Positions 22,811 to 35,130 of a stretch of DNA of 64,000 nucleotides are shown one piece after another. Under the pieces are notes generated by a model. The model saw only the letters and a program-made list of their open reading frames with translations. It was not told the origin of the DNA and did not search any database. A program made the position numbers and the translations under genes. How positions within the stretch are numbered: the first letter of the stretch is position 1; each line of letters begins with the position of its first letter. The stretch comes from Massospora cicadina. Its lineage: Eukaryota; Entomophthoromycota; Entomophthoromycetes; Entomophthorales; Entomophthoraceae. The DNA lies in NCBI GenBank assembly GCA_022478985.1, contig JAKSZP010005276.1, forward strand, positions 124,001 through 188,000, given 5' to 3'.

Positions 22811-23620
22811 CCCACTTCAACAGGCATTAGTGATTGGATATTATAAACTTTGAACTACATCGTTATTCTGTCCAACTCATAGGGCTTTGACGCAAATATG
22901 TAGGGCATAGATAGGTTTAAAAAATACGCCCACGGTTTAGTGCTTGATGAAAAACATGGTTAATAATTTGCTTAGTTATTTTATCCCAAGTTTTCACTAC
23001 GTTTAGAGTACCACAAGTAATGAAAAGTGACAGAGGGTCTCAATTTACTTCAAGTTCTGGGACTCTCTGCAAAAAACGTTAAAACAAACCCTTCTGGTCG
23101 TTGGTGTACCAACAACAATTTGATGGACAAACAAAAAAAATTAGCTTGTCACTTGAACAATATCTACATTACTATGCAACTTCGTCTTAGGACCCTTGGG
23201 CGGCCACTATTCTCTTGGCCTCATTTGCATAAAATACTTACTTACATGCATCCAAAATAATGTCGCCAATGTATTCCATCTTTGTTTGTAGCTCTGCATT
23301 CTTTATTAGACCATATTTACACACTGAAATTCCAGCAGCAGACATCTATATAATGCACATTCAAAAAAATACATCAATAAGTGCAGAAACGTTTAACTAA
23401 GGCCATTCAGGACACCAAGCGGTTTTCCAACTAGTGAATATAAAGCAGCCCCAAGTCATCATAAAGGCGACTTTGTAAAGGTAGATACAAAATCAAAGCT
23501 CAAGGTTCTATAAAAGAAGCTGGCTTTCATAAGGGTATTATTTCTGAGATTTACTCACTTGATAATTAAATCTTGCACGTATAATCAGGAGGAAGTTTGT
23601 CAAAAATATCCTCAAACTTT
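22811..23620 (+). pseudogene. G1 integrase relic (right piece of G1)
   Basis: Directly after the G2 LTR a gypsy integrase core continues on the plus strand. VDRFKKYAHGLVLDEKHG is at about 22908-22965. Then comes KSDRGSQFTSSSGTLCKK at about 23020-23080, in which D-R-G-S-Q-F-T is the second catalytic box. SH3-like C-terminal sequence is suggested around 23450-23530 in broken frames. The zinc finger and first Asp box should lie across the G2 insertion (before 7289) and are not legible. Strand and order fit G1, whose RT and RNase H end at 7289. Confidence 0.75.
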
Positions 23621-23789
23621 TGCAAAGTTCCTTGCAGTGTTTTGACCGAACAGAAGCTAACAAGTCTTTACTAAAATTACTTAAATCTTCTGGTATTCTT
23701 GTGGCAAATTTACCTTTTAATAATCAGAAACTTCTATGACGCAATTAAAGGAACAATTTGGAGATCTATTTCCTAACAGTTTTTGACAC

Positions 23790-24300
23790 TTCTAAAAGAA
23801 AGAACTAAATTCTGAAAATCTAGCCAGATAAAATAAATTATAAAAAGAGAAAATTTTATTAGATAATTTTTTTCTTTCTTTATTTACTTGCTTTTTCTCT
23901 TGTACAGGCGTTAGTATTTATACTTCTAGAGCATCTCCTACCATATTTTTAGCACGCAATTTTCCACGGGTTTTATTTTTCCAACTCAGTTCAACCCAAG
24001 AATTGATATAACAATGATCTTTTATTAGATTGATTGATGGCAAAAAATCTCAAGATTAAGAGGGTCTTAAGAAAAAATTGCAACTCAGATGTGCTAAATT
24101 GTTTGAGATTAGCCAAATTAATATTTCATCATACATTTGAAGAGATACATATATTAGTAATACTTGGCAATAATTGGAAAAATATTGACATACACCTAGT
24201 TGGGACGTTGGTAGGCCTCACAATAGCACTAAGTACTCCATTTTAGACTTTTCATGGTTAAGTGCTATCATGCCAATTATGAGGATTGACATACAATAAT
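23790..24300 (-). repeat. Diverged partial LTR of the G2 family
   Basis: The reverse complement shares CATAATTGGCATGATAGCAC, the CCCAACTAGG region and GTATAAATACTAACGCC with the G2 LTR, in the same order. The U3 start is missing or unreadable. The CpG-derived site that reads CCCGAT in the copy at 39005 reads CCCAAC here. No internal region could be attached to it. Confidence 0.65.
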
Positions 24301-26689
24301 GCAATACTATGAAATCCTGATAGAAATTAAATGAGGAGCAACATTATAGGTGTCGTTAGACCATAGGTTTTATAAAACACAGCGTGGCATCAATATGGAT
24401 GTCGTTTTGTGAGTATTAATGGTTCAGATTATGCTGATTTAAATGGTAAGGATTACAAAATCCATAATTAGGGATATAGGCTAGAATGATAGTTTCTAAA
24501 AGGTTTTTTTCGGTTCAACCACCCAAATCTAACAAAGGGAAGGTGCATTTCCCAACAAAAAGTCTGGACAATTATCTCCCCATGTGGAGCTTCTTCCTCA
24601 TTGGGAAAATCATATGCTTTCCATGCTTCCATACTGTATCCTTTCAAGGGTGAAAGACTATAAGAAACTAAAACAATACTGATAGAGGGCATAGATTTTG
24701 ATGGTGAAGAGGTCCTGGATGCTCAGAAAACTCAGTGGAAAATCCAATTCCACGCGACTTTTAAAAGGTAATTGATATACAATAACAATTAGTTCCCTGC
24801 CCAAGGCTGCATAAACTTTCATGAGCTGATCAAAGATTTACATACTAAAACCTAACGCACTCACTTTCTCCTCTTTCATACCCACGACCAATGCAGATAT
24901 GAAACTTCCCTCACCTCTCAAGAATTATGTTTTGGTAATGAGTTGTAAGGGGAGTAGAACCTGTTATTTTAAGAAAAATAATCCAAGAGTTCCTTCTTTA
25001 GCCATTAACTTGAATAGGGCAGTACATACTTCTAAATCAAGGAAAGGAAGAGTCCCTTAAGCATTACTGCTAGCAAAGATAGCGGGCTTAGAACATAACT
25101 TTGTATCAGGATTCATCCTTTACTAGGTGAATCCTCTTAATAGGGGTCACTTCCCATTAATATTGATAATATTAGAGGTAAAAATAAGCTCCTCATTAAC
25201 TTGAGTTGATCTTGTTTGAAGCTTCAGAGATAATCCTTGATAGCTTTAAGGGCATCATAATTACTTTAAAATTACACCAAATTTTATTATTTATTAATTA
25301 ATCTATCAGTAACTCAACACTGGCGGCTGAAGCTGAGAATGTCAAAATAATTATAATATAATTCCAAGTTTGTGATAAGATACCAGTTAACGCTGAATCT
25401 CAATAATATGTTCATTTTTGGGATATATTATTGACTTAAGTCGGGGATAATCATAATGCTGACAGAATGTAGAGGTTTTTGATAAGAGGGTGAGTAATGA
25501 TGTTTCCACTGCCTAAAAAAGTTCTAAAACTATCAGAGATCATTATGAATAGCAAATTAAATCTTATGATTACTTGCGACTAAAAATGAAGATAATCATC
25601 CTTTTCTGTATGATTATGATTTGTAAAAAATTATTATTCTATCAGCAACTGATGCTAAAATTTCCTGAAGGCTAGGCATCTATCACCTATTATCCTACCT
25701 CCTGTATATCATGGATTTGCTCTCACCTCCCACTTTTTGGTCTTGGCACTTTAAATAGTGCAAGGCTCACTAATAAACCTTACCACTAATTTACTATAAC
25801 TCATTTTAATATTAAGTAAATAAACTCTTTAAATAGGGTCAAGGCTGGTAAACTTATGGGGTAACTTTGGCCCCCTTTCTCTTTAGGGAGCAACATACTA
25901 ATAATACCGCGTCTGCCCTACTGTTTGAATTCTGGGATAGCACCTAGCCAGCACCTACAAGCCAGAATTTAATCAACTGGACAAACACTGAACATTTGCC
26001 ACAAACCAAATTGAGTTTACTTCCATCCAATACTGGCGAAAATACCATCCTGCTTATATTATTTGTTTCCACTGAAGCATCTTTTGAAAAGGGGAAAAAT
26101 TCAGAGAATTCCACAGGAATTAGTAGAAAAAAATCAAATTCTAAAAGAGGACAAAAACATCATGCTCAATTCAGGAAAATTGCCCAATTAAATTCTATTT
26201 TTTACACAAATGGTACAATTTCTAGGGAAAGTCTGGGATGCTAGTACCAAAAAATGTAGCAAAGATCACTAGATTAAATCTCACTAAACTTGACACCTTT
26301 TTTCAAGGAACAGAAGGCTAAGCCACGACCTTGAATAAAGATTTCAACGTTCTGGATAATATGCCCTCATCCAGTTGTAACCAATGTTATCAAGATCCCT
26401 CCTAACTTTCTCAAAAGTACAAAAACCTCTCACTCTGCTAATAAAAGAGTGCTGGGTCTTTTTGTTATATCTCTAATAAGGATAATAATTTTCTACAGAA
26501 AACTTCTAATTTTTTTCAAAATTAAAAAAGATAATGTCTTCAATGGGAAAATTTTCCACAACTTATGGAGGGCCCTCACTCATTGATCTCAGTAATGATA
26601 AAGGCCATCTCTCCTTTTATCGTGTTAGCATGTCTCAGCATAGAATAGCAAAGAAACCACCCTTGGGAAATATTTCAACAACCATTTAC
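24301..26689. other. Unassigned AT-rich DNA
   Basis: No protein family is recognisable. Short frames at 24468-24692 (-) and 25996-26244 (+) have no motif I know and no neighbours that support them. The stretch is probably decayed repeat DNA. Confidence 0.4.
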
Positions 26690-27345
26690 TCAAGGTAGTT
26701 AAATTTATTTTGGGGAAGGCCAACCATGGGATTGACACTTTTTAATATGTACAATAACCAAGCACCAATATACGCAAGAGGCACTCCAGAGATGCTAAAG
26801 CTGCCTCCTGTTGCCAGTAGGAAGCTAATTTTAGGAGAAGGGGTATTATGAAAAGAGGCTTGCGCCACCATTGATCACGTATGAAAGAAAGGGTCTGAGG
26901 TTATGAACCATATGGGAACCAGGATGAGATCAACTGTCATTGATGGGATAGAAAATATCCAAACAATCAGGCTTGAAAGTGGTCCTCAAGGTGATAGTGG
27001 AATCAGCGCACAGCTTTCTGGAGGGTGGAAGTAGAGCCTAAAATGGCGCCAGGGACAACCATGTGAATAGTCCACATAGCAATTGCCACGACTAAGGCTT
27101 GGGGGGAAGGGCGTATAGGGGAATTCAGGACAAGGCGAAGATGTCCTTAGATAGGCTGAAGATCTGTGTTTACTCCTGATAAAAGAGACGTTGAAACTTA
27201 CGCCAGATCACTTGTGAAGGTGGGCATTCTTCCAGGCGATGGACTAAAGTCCCATATTGGTCACACAATACATGAGTTTGGGAGGCGTTGGATAGCTCTG
27301 CAGTACAATATACCCGCTTCAGTCAGCGCCATCAATTACTTAAGA
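26690..27345 (-). mobile_element. LINE-C: 3' scrap of a LINE related to LINE-A
   Basis: On the minus strand the ORF2 C-terminus of the LINE is recognisable. CDQYGTLVHRLEECP (about 27230-27275) parallels CAVCGEESSLHHRLETCP of LINE-A, with Tyr in place of the second Cys. VIWRKFQRLF parallels IWREVTRLL. IAMWTIHMVVPGA (about 27055-27095) parallels IAMWTIHTIALDA, and FHYHLEDHFQA parallels FHVHLPENFQA. An A-rich stretch (CAAAATAAATTTAA on the minus strand) near 26695 may be its tail. RT and endonuclease are absent, so it is strongly 5' truncated. The plus-strand open frame 27166-27348 is only its shadow. Confidence 0.72.
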
Positions 27346-27619
27346 TAATGCTTAAACAAATTTCAATCTAAAAATGCACAAAAAATGTCAAAACTTAACC
27401 CTTTGCAAACTAAGAGGAAATAAAAAATGTGGCATTTTGGAATATAAAACACTATCAACGGACTTTAATACTGTGTCATAGTTGCTGCTTCTTGTTACCA
27501 AGTGTAAGCCTAAGCCAACTATAGACTCAAATTTTTAACCCACTCTCAAGTATTTTGACAAATCTCATCCAACGCAACTAACCTTTCATCAGTACACGCA
27601 CGTGGTCAAGGCTACTGCC
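27346..27619. other. Unassigned AT-rich spacer
   Basis: Nothing recognisable lies between LINE-C and the G4 LTR. Confidence 0.5.
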
Positions 27620-28440
27620 TGTTGTTGGATTCCATTTTTAAGCTAATGGTGCTATGGATAAGAATCAATAAAAACCTTGAATCCATCTAGATGCAAGACA
27701 AATGATATTATTTATAATGGGCGCCAAGTAATCGTATATATCCTTTAAACTAAAGTATCCATCTTATGGTAAGTATGGCGAAAATGGACATCTTAAAGCC
27801 AAGTACCAGAATGTGATATAGAGCTACTGACAAGATTTATTGTAGTATAAATTGAGTTTTAGTATGTCATATTAACAGCTTTGACCTCAAAAAGAAATGA
27901 TTAATAAAAGTTATAGAAGAAGAAATCTATATAGAATGCTCTTCTTCAAGCGTTGCATTATGGATGGTATAATGCCTTGCAGCATATTTATGTTAGGACA
28001 AAAATAAACGTTGAATGTAATAAGTCATATGAGACTTGGTAACGGTAGGGTTGATCGTTGGGCAGATTCCTGATTCATGCCCTTTTGTAGGTTCATCTTA
28101 ATTTAATGCCTTGTGTGCCCCTTAGTGCACTAGACATTTGAAGCTCTGATGATACTTCATTTCTACTAAGCAGGAGTTCACCTTGGGGTATCTAAGGCTC
28201 AAATTGGCCTGATAAAATTTATCCATTGTCAATTTGAGCAGTAAGACTAATAATTTTTCTGTATTCTTAAATCAAGATAACTTCTTTAACCCCTTCTTGC
28301 TTCTATAAGTCGCAACTATCATGGGGTAATTGGTCAATGTTCATCCCAACATTTCCAATATCCTGAAATATGACATTGTCCCCCTCAATAATATTAGTAG
28401 GTGAGTACCAATTCAAGAATTTTCTATGTACGCAGTTTCT
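27620..28440 (-). repeat. G4 3' LTR
   Basis: It starts TGTTGTTGGATTCC on the plus strand and aligns with 34308 onward. Shared landmarks are GGTAAGTATGGC, TTTATTGTAGTAT, GGTTCATCTTAATTTA and CCAATATCCTGA. The right edge is approximate. Confidence 0.65.
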
Positions 28441-28489
28441 AGTCACTTCAGTTTATAAAGACTTGATTGAGTATTCATCTCCACAATTG

Positions 28490-29390
28490 TAGGTTATAGC
28501 GTATGGCTCATCCCAAAAGGAATCTAATTTTTCTCCTCGGGGTGCTATATGATTATGATAGTACAGCGCTAAGTCTGATATCTAAAAGGCATGTAAAGGT
28601 TGGTGAGATTCATTTGCTGCATGACCTTCTATTGTCACCGTCTTGGCCAGATTTATAATCTCCTCTGATTGTAATTATAAAATTCTTAGGACAATCTTCT
28701 TAATGCTTTTTCAGGCTCTTTATTAATTTCACTGGTAACTTCACAAGCTAATTGAGCTAGAATTCCAGCTTCACTTCCCTATAAGGACTTGAAGGGTGAC
28801 ATTTTGATGATTTAATGGAAACTTAACTATAAGCCATAAAAGCACTTGGGAGATATTGGTCACAGTGTAATGGATTGGTAGAGGCCAATTTTGCTAATAT
28901 TGAACCAACATCCTATTTGCTCTTTCTATATTACCTTTAGCTGATGGGTTGTAGGGAATTAGAAATAATTGTTAAGTTCCAATGCTTATAAGTAAGATAC
29001 TCACAACTCTTAAAGTAAAGTTTTTCTCATCACTGCATAAAGTGCCTGAGGGAAGCTGTGCCTATAAAATATTTTGGTATAAAAAGCTATTAGTAGCCTT
29101 GTCAGTCTGTGCAAGAATGATAATTGTTTTAACCCACTTCTTAAAGTGAATAATCCCCTTTAAGGATATATTGACGTTCTGCTATGGATTCAGGTAGTAG
29201 ACTTATGACATCTAAACTGATGGTATGGAATGGCTGCTGAGGGGTTATGGGCTGATACTTATACTTTTCATTAAGTTTAGTTATTTTTCTAAAAGTTATG
29301 CAAACGTCTAAGACTTCCACTTCAGAGTTTAATATTCCTTCCCAGTAGTAGCAATCCTTGATCTATTTATAAGGTTTCCTGTGTCCTCTA
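28490..29390 (-). pseudogene. G4 integrase relic
   Basis: Minus-strand pieces in several frames follow the integrase core. PFHTISLDVISLLPE (near 29190-29235) holds the first catalytic Asp. IIHFKKWVKTIIILAQTD follows. LPSGTLCSDEKNFTLRV holds the second Asp box (S-D-x-x-x-F-T). IPYNPSAKGNIERANRMLV (near 28905-28960) holds the catalytic Glu. The zinc finger is reduced to fragments near 29350. All three acidic residues are still readable, but the protein is broken by many stops. Confidence 0.75.
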
Positions 29391-29599
29391 ATCCTAAAAA
29401 ACTGTGAGCTTTCATTATAATTGTTACCTGTTTAAAATGTCACGAGTAAGGTATCCAGTAATTTCTTACTTTTTTGTATGGTAACCCATCAGGAACCTTG
29501 TATTTTAAGATTGTCATTTTTAGCATCTTTTGAACTGTTTCATTTTTTTCTCTTAAGAGTCTGGCTTCATCATATGGTTGTGTAACCCTCCAGCTTCAC

Positions 29600-30060
29600 T
29601 GTTGTCTAGACTTAGTGGCAGTGAGATCAGCCCATCCACGTTTACCATTTTGCTCCGGCTCTTAAATGACATTCATGCTGTAGTGCTGGAGTTTGATTGT
29701 CCAGCGTTTAGTCTTCCTGCCAGATTTTTCATGCTTCCTGATTTTTAGAGGATCTTGGTTTGTAACAACTTTAAAGTTAGTACCATACAAGAAAGGCTGG
29801 ATACGTTTTACCTCCATGAGAACAGCTACACACTCTTTCTCCATAATCTATATTTTGATTCAGCTTTGAAATCATTTTTGTTATGGTAGGATACTGGGTG
29901 GCCAATGCCATCATCGACCATTAAAAGAGAATGGCTACTACAGCTAATCTAGAGGCTCTATAAACAGAATAATGGTTTCCATTGTTCAGATCTTGTACAA
30001 TCAGTCTCTTTTCAATAGACCCTTCAATGACTCAAATGCATTCATTTGCTCTAAACCCAC
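29600..30060 (-). pseudogene. G4 RNase H relic
   Basis: Frame 29662-29844 (60 codons) reads MEKECVAVLMEVKRIQPFLY, then FKVVTNQDPLKIRKHEKSG and LQHYSMNVI. This is the middle and end of a gypsy RNase H domain (compare KECLAVI, TDHASLRWL and LQAYDY in G2). The DH of the conserved TDH motif is NQD here. Confidence 0.75.
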
Positions 30061-30800
30061 ACAAAAGGGGCCATTTGGCAAGCAAATGGATGTGAGGTTC
30101 ATTTAGTAAAAAATAAAGTAAAATGATGATAATATTCTACCTTTCCTAAGAATACCTGTATGTAGCAGGCACTTCCATCTCAGGCATCTTGTATATTGTT
30201 TTAACCTTATTGTACTAGGGTTGATATACTTACTGTAACATGGCGTGTACTAAAAATTCAAGTCCAAATGGTGGAAGGTACATCTCACAGGTTTTACTTT
30301 GATGTGGTTCTCTCTCAGTCAATGGAAAAAAGACTCGAGTTGATCCAAAATGATATTAAAGGTTTAAAAACTGTTATGTCATCTAGGTACTTTGTCACAC
30401 AGCTTAATTAAGATCCTGTATGATGTGATTCATCACCCATTGAAAATAGTTGGGAGCATTGCATATCCCTTGGTAGGCGATTAGGTTAAATAATCCATCC
30501 ATGCATATAAACGCGCATTTTTCTTGTCTCATAATGACATATCCATTTGCTAATAGTCGCTGGCGAGATCCATCAAAGAAAGAAATTCAAGTTGGAGAGT
30601 TGGGAAAAGCATTATCAATATGTAAGGTTGTATAGTTATCTTTCTTAGCAAGGCTGTATATCTTCGTGTAAACCATTTATATTCTAAGACCACCATTATT
30701 TTTTATATAAGTAACAGTAAGGATGAATTTGGACTCTGGGAGGGCACAAGTAATCCATCTTAAAAAAATACCTAATCTCAGTCTCTATGTATTGCTTCTA
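30061..30800 (-). pseudogene. G4 reverse transcriptase relic
   Basis: The fingers read SKFILTVTYIKNNGGLRI (near 30690-30745). The palm reads GLFNLIAYQGICNAPNYFQ near 30450-30505. The catalytic box is intact: SCVTKYLDDITVF, with Y-L-D-D at 30378-30389. Thumb fragments follow toward 30061. At least three frames are needed to read it, so no active enzyme can be made. Confidence 0.8.
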
Positions 30801-31639
30801 TACCTCTGAATTCCTAAATGGCTTCGGTTGTATTGGGTTAAATCTCCAATTTAAAATCTATGTTTCCAGTCTTTCATGTATCCATAGTTGAAATATGACG
30901 TGGAGAAGATATCTTGAAAGTATGCAAGTGATTTATTCTCTTTCTCATGTTTACCCTGATAACTTATCAAATATTTTGACTTAAGGGATAGCGCAAATTA
31001 TATCATAGGCGGGTAGGTCAAAATAAGGTGGGTACCAATATAATGTAGCTTGTAAATTTCATTAATGAGAAGCAGTTGACCTTTACCAATTCTTTGTGTT
31101 TATTGACTCAGATATCTTGGTTGGCTAGGTTTCCATGTAGTAGCTCAATAGACCTCTGATAAGCTAGGTTGAGAGCTCCTGATAAAACTCTTGGTTCAGA
31201 CATACTTTTTAAATTGTCACTAATATGTAATAAGTATATTGGGGATACTTTAAGGGCTATTTTGGTAGAACGCACACTTTGTTCTCCTAATTTATTTTTA
31301 CCACCTTGGTAGCATAAAATGACATGCCTTCTGCTGCATATACTGAGTTGGGTAGCAATTTCATATCTCTTTTAAGGTAGAATTTCTAAAAAGTAAAGCA
31401 TGTACAGGGTACTTGACCAGACAAGTTTAATGCTCCTTGGTACAATTTTTTATCCAGTATAAGGTGAATTTTATAGTTGAAATACTAAATATCCTTATTT
31501 TAGATTTATTAATCCTTTTTATTTATTAATAAACTTAGTAGCAATAGTTGTTCATACTAGCTGTTGTAAAAGGCAACTTTGGGAGCTGAGAAAACTAATT
31601 TGCTAACTTACATTGTCAGAGATGAATATGCACCTATCG

Positions 31640-31963
31640 CATAGATGTTTTTATTTTAGCAGTGGTATACTCTTCAGTATATAAAGTTATGTGTGAGATT
31701 ATTCTTGATGAGTTGGGATGAGACAACAGTGCTAGGTGATCCCATATTCAATACAACCATATCTCAGACCTTCTGAATTACCACTTCCATTTTGGTAATG
31801 GTTTTTTAAACATTGGCGGGAGGTCTAATACCTCTTTCAGTAAGAAAGTTGCATTGGGCTTATGGACAATCTCAAGATACTTCTTCTTGATCTTCACTTG
31901 ACTGTGTACACTAAAGATGGGTTGGATCAACAGGTCAAGGTATTGATCAGCATCGCTGGCCAT
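31640..31963 (-). pseudogene. G4 protease relic and upstream linker
   Basis: Frame 31778-31963 (DQYLDLLIQPIFSVHSQVKI, then LDLPPMFKKPLPKWKW) leads into VVLNMGSPSTVVSSQLIKN near 31700-31760, which has the layout of a retropepsin active site (D-T-G-x-x-x-x-x). Asn replaces the catalytic Asp and Met the Thr. The remainder toward 31000 is a patchwork of frames between protease and RT. Confidence 0.6.
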
Positions 31964-32199
31964 ATTAATTTTCCTGGGTACCTAATAACCTGACTGAGGT
32001 AAGTTCCCACAGGAACCTGCTTGTCATCAATTTTTTGGCATTAAAGTGGTCCAGAATGGTGAGCTTAGTGGGTGAAACTAAAATTTACTAACCAGTATTC
32101 TGATAACTCTCCATAAAGTTGTTTCTGGATTCATTCTCAATGTATATAAGATGAGCAATTGTAAATGTTTCTCTTTCCAGGCGCTTTGGGTCATTCAGC

Positions 32200-34300
32200 T
32201 TTAGAGTAATTGACCCTAAGCTGACCTTCTTTTTCCCCTCTTGGTAAGGGCAGAGTTCTTCTTAAAATACACATGCTCGGTATGGTTGTTCTTCTTGCAA
32301 TAGTTATATTTTGGCCTCTTCTACTTTTTAAGCTTCACTTCCTCCACAGTATACACTCCTAGATTATGTGTAAACTTTCCATAGATTTTGGGTTTGTGTA
32401 TATCATCCACATCGAAAAGGGTTTCTTTAATGTCTAAGACAAAAAAAATACTTCATTTGACAGAAGTGCCGTGCATGTCTAGGTCATGTTTACTTTGTAA
32501 ACCAGTAATTATGGCAGCTACAGCATCGGATAATGCAAGCACTTTTGATGTCAATGGCGTTTGTGCCTCAATATAAAAGTGATCAGAAAATTTGGCAAGG
32601 ATTTCATTATAGAGTAACACAATTCTGATAAAGGCCAGCTTCTTCATACTCAGGCTTTTCTTAGACTAAAATTCTTTGATTAGTGCTTTCTTCAATTCTA
32701 TCCAAGTATGCAGGACACACATATGAGGCACCATAAACTTTAGAGCTATATGGCTTAAATAAGTTAAAATATGCTTAGCTTTTTAATGATTAGTCACACC
32801 TTCGCTTGTGTGTTTATATTACTAGAGGGAAGATGAAATACTCCCTTCGTCAGGTGTAAACTTGTCCTTAAACTTAGGCTTAAAGGTAGTGTCCTCAAAA
32901 CCCATAGTGACTTGCACTTTGGGATCTTCAGATTTGGTAGTTTTAGTACACGTTCACTCTGTATATCTTGATGCACAAGTTAATACATCTGATCATGTAG
33001 AGGATTAAGATGTTGCTCCATTTTCTCTAGGGTAAGTCTTAGTATAGTCCAGCAGATTATTCTTCTTTTAAGAATGAAATATTATTTCTCAATTTCATAA
33101 CGTGGATGATCAGATTGTGAGTTTGTTGGCGACCAAATGAACCGTAAGTTCACAAAAGCTTCATTCTTTCCTCTAATATCTCAATGCACCAATTCAAGTC
33201 CTAATTCATCTTTTTGTATTAAGTGCTCTGAAGACTTGTTAGTATTGGTTTTTAACTATTATAGAAGTTTGTCCGGCATCACTAAGCTTTGTTGAGCTGA
33301 CAGTAGAGTTAAATAATATCTTCTTTATTAGGTAGTTTGTCTCTCATGTCACTTTCTAATTTGTTGAGTTTCTCATTAATTAACAGATTAGACGTCTGAG
33401 TCACATGGAATGCCAGATACTGCTCAAAATGAGCCACTCTGGAAATAACAATTTGAGATAAAGACGACGTCTCAGAGTTTTGATGGACTTCCAGCTCATC
33501 AATTCATTAGAGGCTTACTCAAGCAGAGACTTGAGAGGGTGAACTATTTACCTCCTGATGATGGCTAGTAGAAACTTGGGCTCCTTTTTCCATAAGCTTT
33601 GTAGCTTGTCTTTGGAGCTCTTGGGAAAAAGCTTTGAGTAATTTTTTGGTATTTTACCTGACTCTGAGATGTCCTTTTTGAGAATCTTCATCGCTTTCTT
33701 CAAATACTAGATAACGCTGGAATTACTAGATCTAAATTTGGTTATAAAGCTGAATGATGTAGGAACTGTTTGATTGAATAAAATAAAATACGTCCTATAC
33801 TTTGTGATGCTAAATTATACACTTTTTCATAAACCACCCATAAAGCCCCTTGGGGATAATAAATTGGTGGAGTTTCTATGTACTCTTAGTAAAGACACGA
33901 TATGATAGAGTGTAGGATGTAAAAAGAGCAATATAGCAATATAGATTCGCACTTGATCCATAGCTCTCTAAAAAATGCACTGGATTCATATAAGTTCATG
34001 ATATTCCTGTCCACGGTAGATGCCATTTTGTGGCTGGCTCTAACCCCTGAAGTAATGACTCACAAGGTAATTCACAAAATTCTTCATTGAAAATATTGTT
34101 ATATGACGAGATTTGGGAATATCCATAGAATTTTAATGAACTTCTTCAAATGGCATGCAAGGGTTAACTTCCCATTCAGTCATTTTCACCAATTTGTTTT
34201 GTTGTGCAGACAGTAGGTGAAACTAACTTTTAAATTACTTTTATGAAGTGATCAACTAGTTGCAGGTATTATTAAGCATTGGCTGAGCTCCTGTAGTGAT
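32200..34300 (-). pseudogene. G4 gag relic
   Basis: Minus-strand frames 32453-32647 (LAFIRIVLLYNEILAKFSD) and 32794-32976 lie where capsid is expected. Nucleocapsid is suggested by Y-N-Y-C-K-K-N-N-H-T-E-H-V-Y near 32270-32330. This has the C-x2-C-x4-H-x4-C spacing with the first and last Cys changed to Tyr, each a single G-to-A step on the sense strand. Sequence from 33000 to 34300 is too decayed to read beyond helix-like charged pieces. Confidence 0.5.
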
Positions 34301-34305
34301 ACCAG
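34288..34305 (-). other. G4 primer-binding site
   Basis: On the minus strand TGGTATCACTACAGGAGC starts a few bases after the LTR end. It matches the G3 site and its extension (TGGTGCTCACTACAGG) apart from two or three bases. Confidence 0.55.
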
Positions 34306-34307
34306 CC

Positions 34308-35130
34308 TGTTTGTCTTCCATTATTGAGCTTGATGGTGCTATTCACAGAAAGCCAAACAGTCAATAGTTGAAGCTATCTAGATTTAAGATAGATATTATC
34401 TGTCCTAAAGGGTGGTAATTCACCGTTTATGTTCCATCAAATAGAGTATCTAAACTATGGTAAGTATGGCAAAATGAGCTTATTAAAGCGATTATCAAAA
34501 TATTATATATATGATTACTGGCATAACTTTATTGTAGTATTGAATAGAGGTCTTTTAAAGTCATACTTAACAATATAAAACCTAAAAGAAAAAATTTAAT
34601 AAAATAATAGAAAGAGAGATTTGGATGGGAGGCTCTTGTTCAGGCGGTGCTTATTGGATGTGATAATGCCTTTTAGCATAATTTTATAAAGAAAAAGTAT
34701 ATGCTGAATGTACACGTCAGATGAGAAGTATATACACTTAGATCTATTGTTGGACAGATCTTTAATACTTACCATTTTGTGGGTTCATCTTAATTTACTG
34801 CCTTGTGTCCACCTAGTGCACGATCAAATGACAGACAATAATCTTCATTTCAATTGCGCAGGATTTCATCTTGGGGTATCTTAGGTTTGAGTTAGTCTGA
34901 TAGAACTTTCTTAATGTCAATTTTGGGCTGTATCAACCAATTGTTTTCCATGCTATAAAATTTTAGCAACTTCTCTAACAACTTTTTTGGGTCTAGGAGT
35001 CAATTCTGTCATAGAAGTCAAATAGCCAATATTTTTATCATGTCCAATATCCTGATATCTGAAATATGTTCTCAGTTTATTGGTTGAAATTGGGTTAATA
35101 TTCGTTGACCAGAATTTCCTGTACCTAACC
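34308..35130 (-). repeat. G4 5' LTR
   Basis: It starts TGTTTGTCTTCC on the plus strand and pairs with 27620-28440. The right edge is approximate. Confidence 0.65.

Larger units (their letters stand above)
27620..35130 (-). mobile_element. G4: degenerate Ty3/gypsy element
   Basis: Direct repeats of roughly 820 bp (27620 to about 28440 and 34308 to about 35130) enclose a minus-strand gypsy coding region. In minus order it holds gag with knuckle, protease, RT, RNase H and integrase. It is old: the LTRs align only with many gaps and coding frames are broken every 20-60 codons. The outer LTR edges are therefore approximate and I could not find a target duplication. It keeps a YLDD box in RT. Confidence 0.75.

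Noticed and set aside
27166..27348. 60-codon plus-strand frame (YARSLVKVGILPGDG) as a gene
   Set aside because: The minus strand of the same interval carries the conserved LINE C-terminal block, so the plus frame is a shadow.
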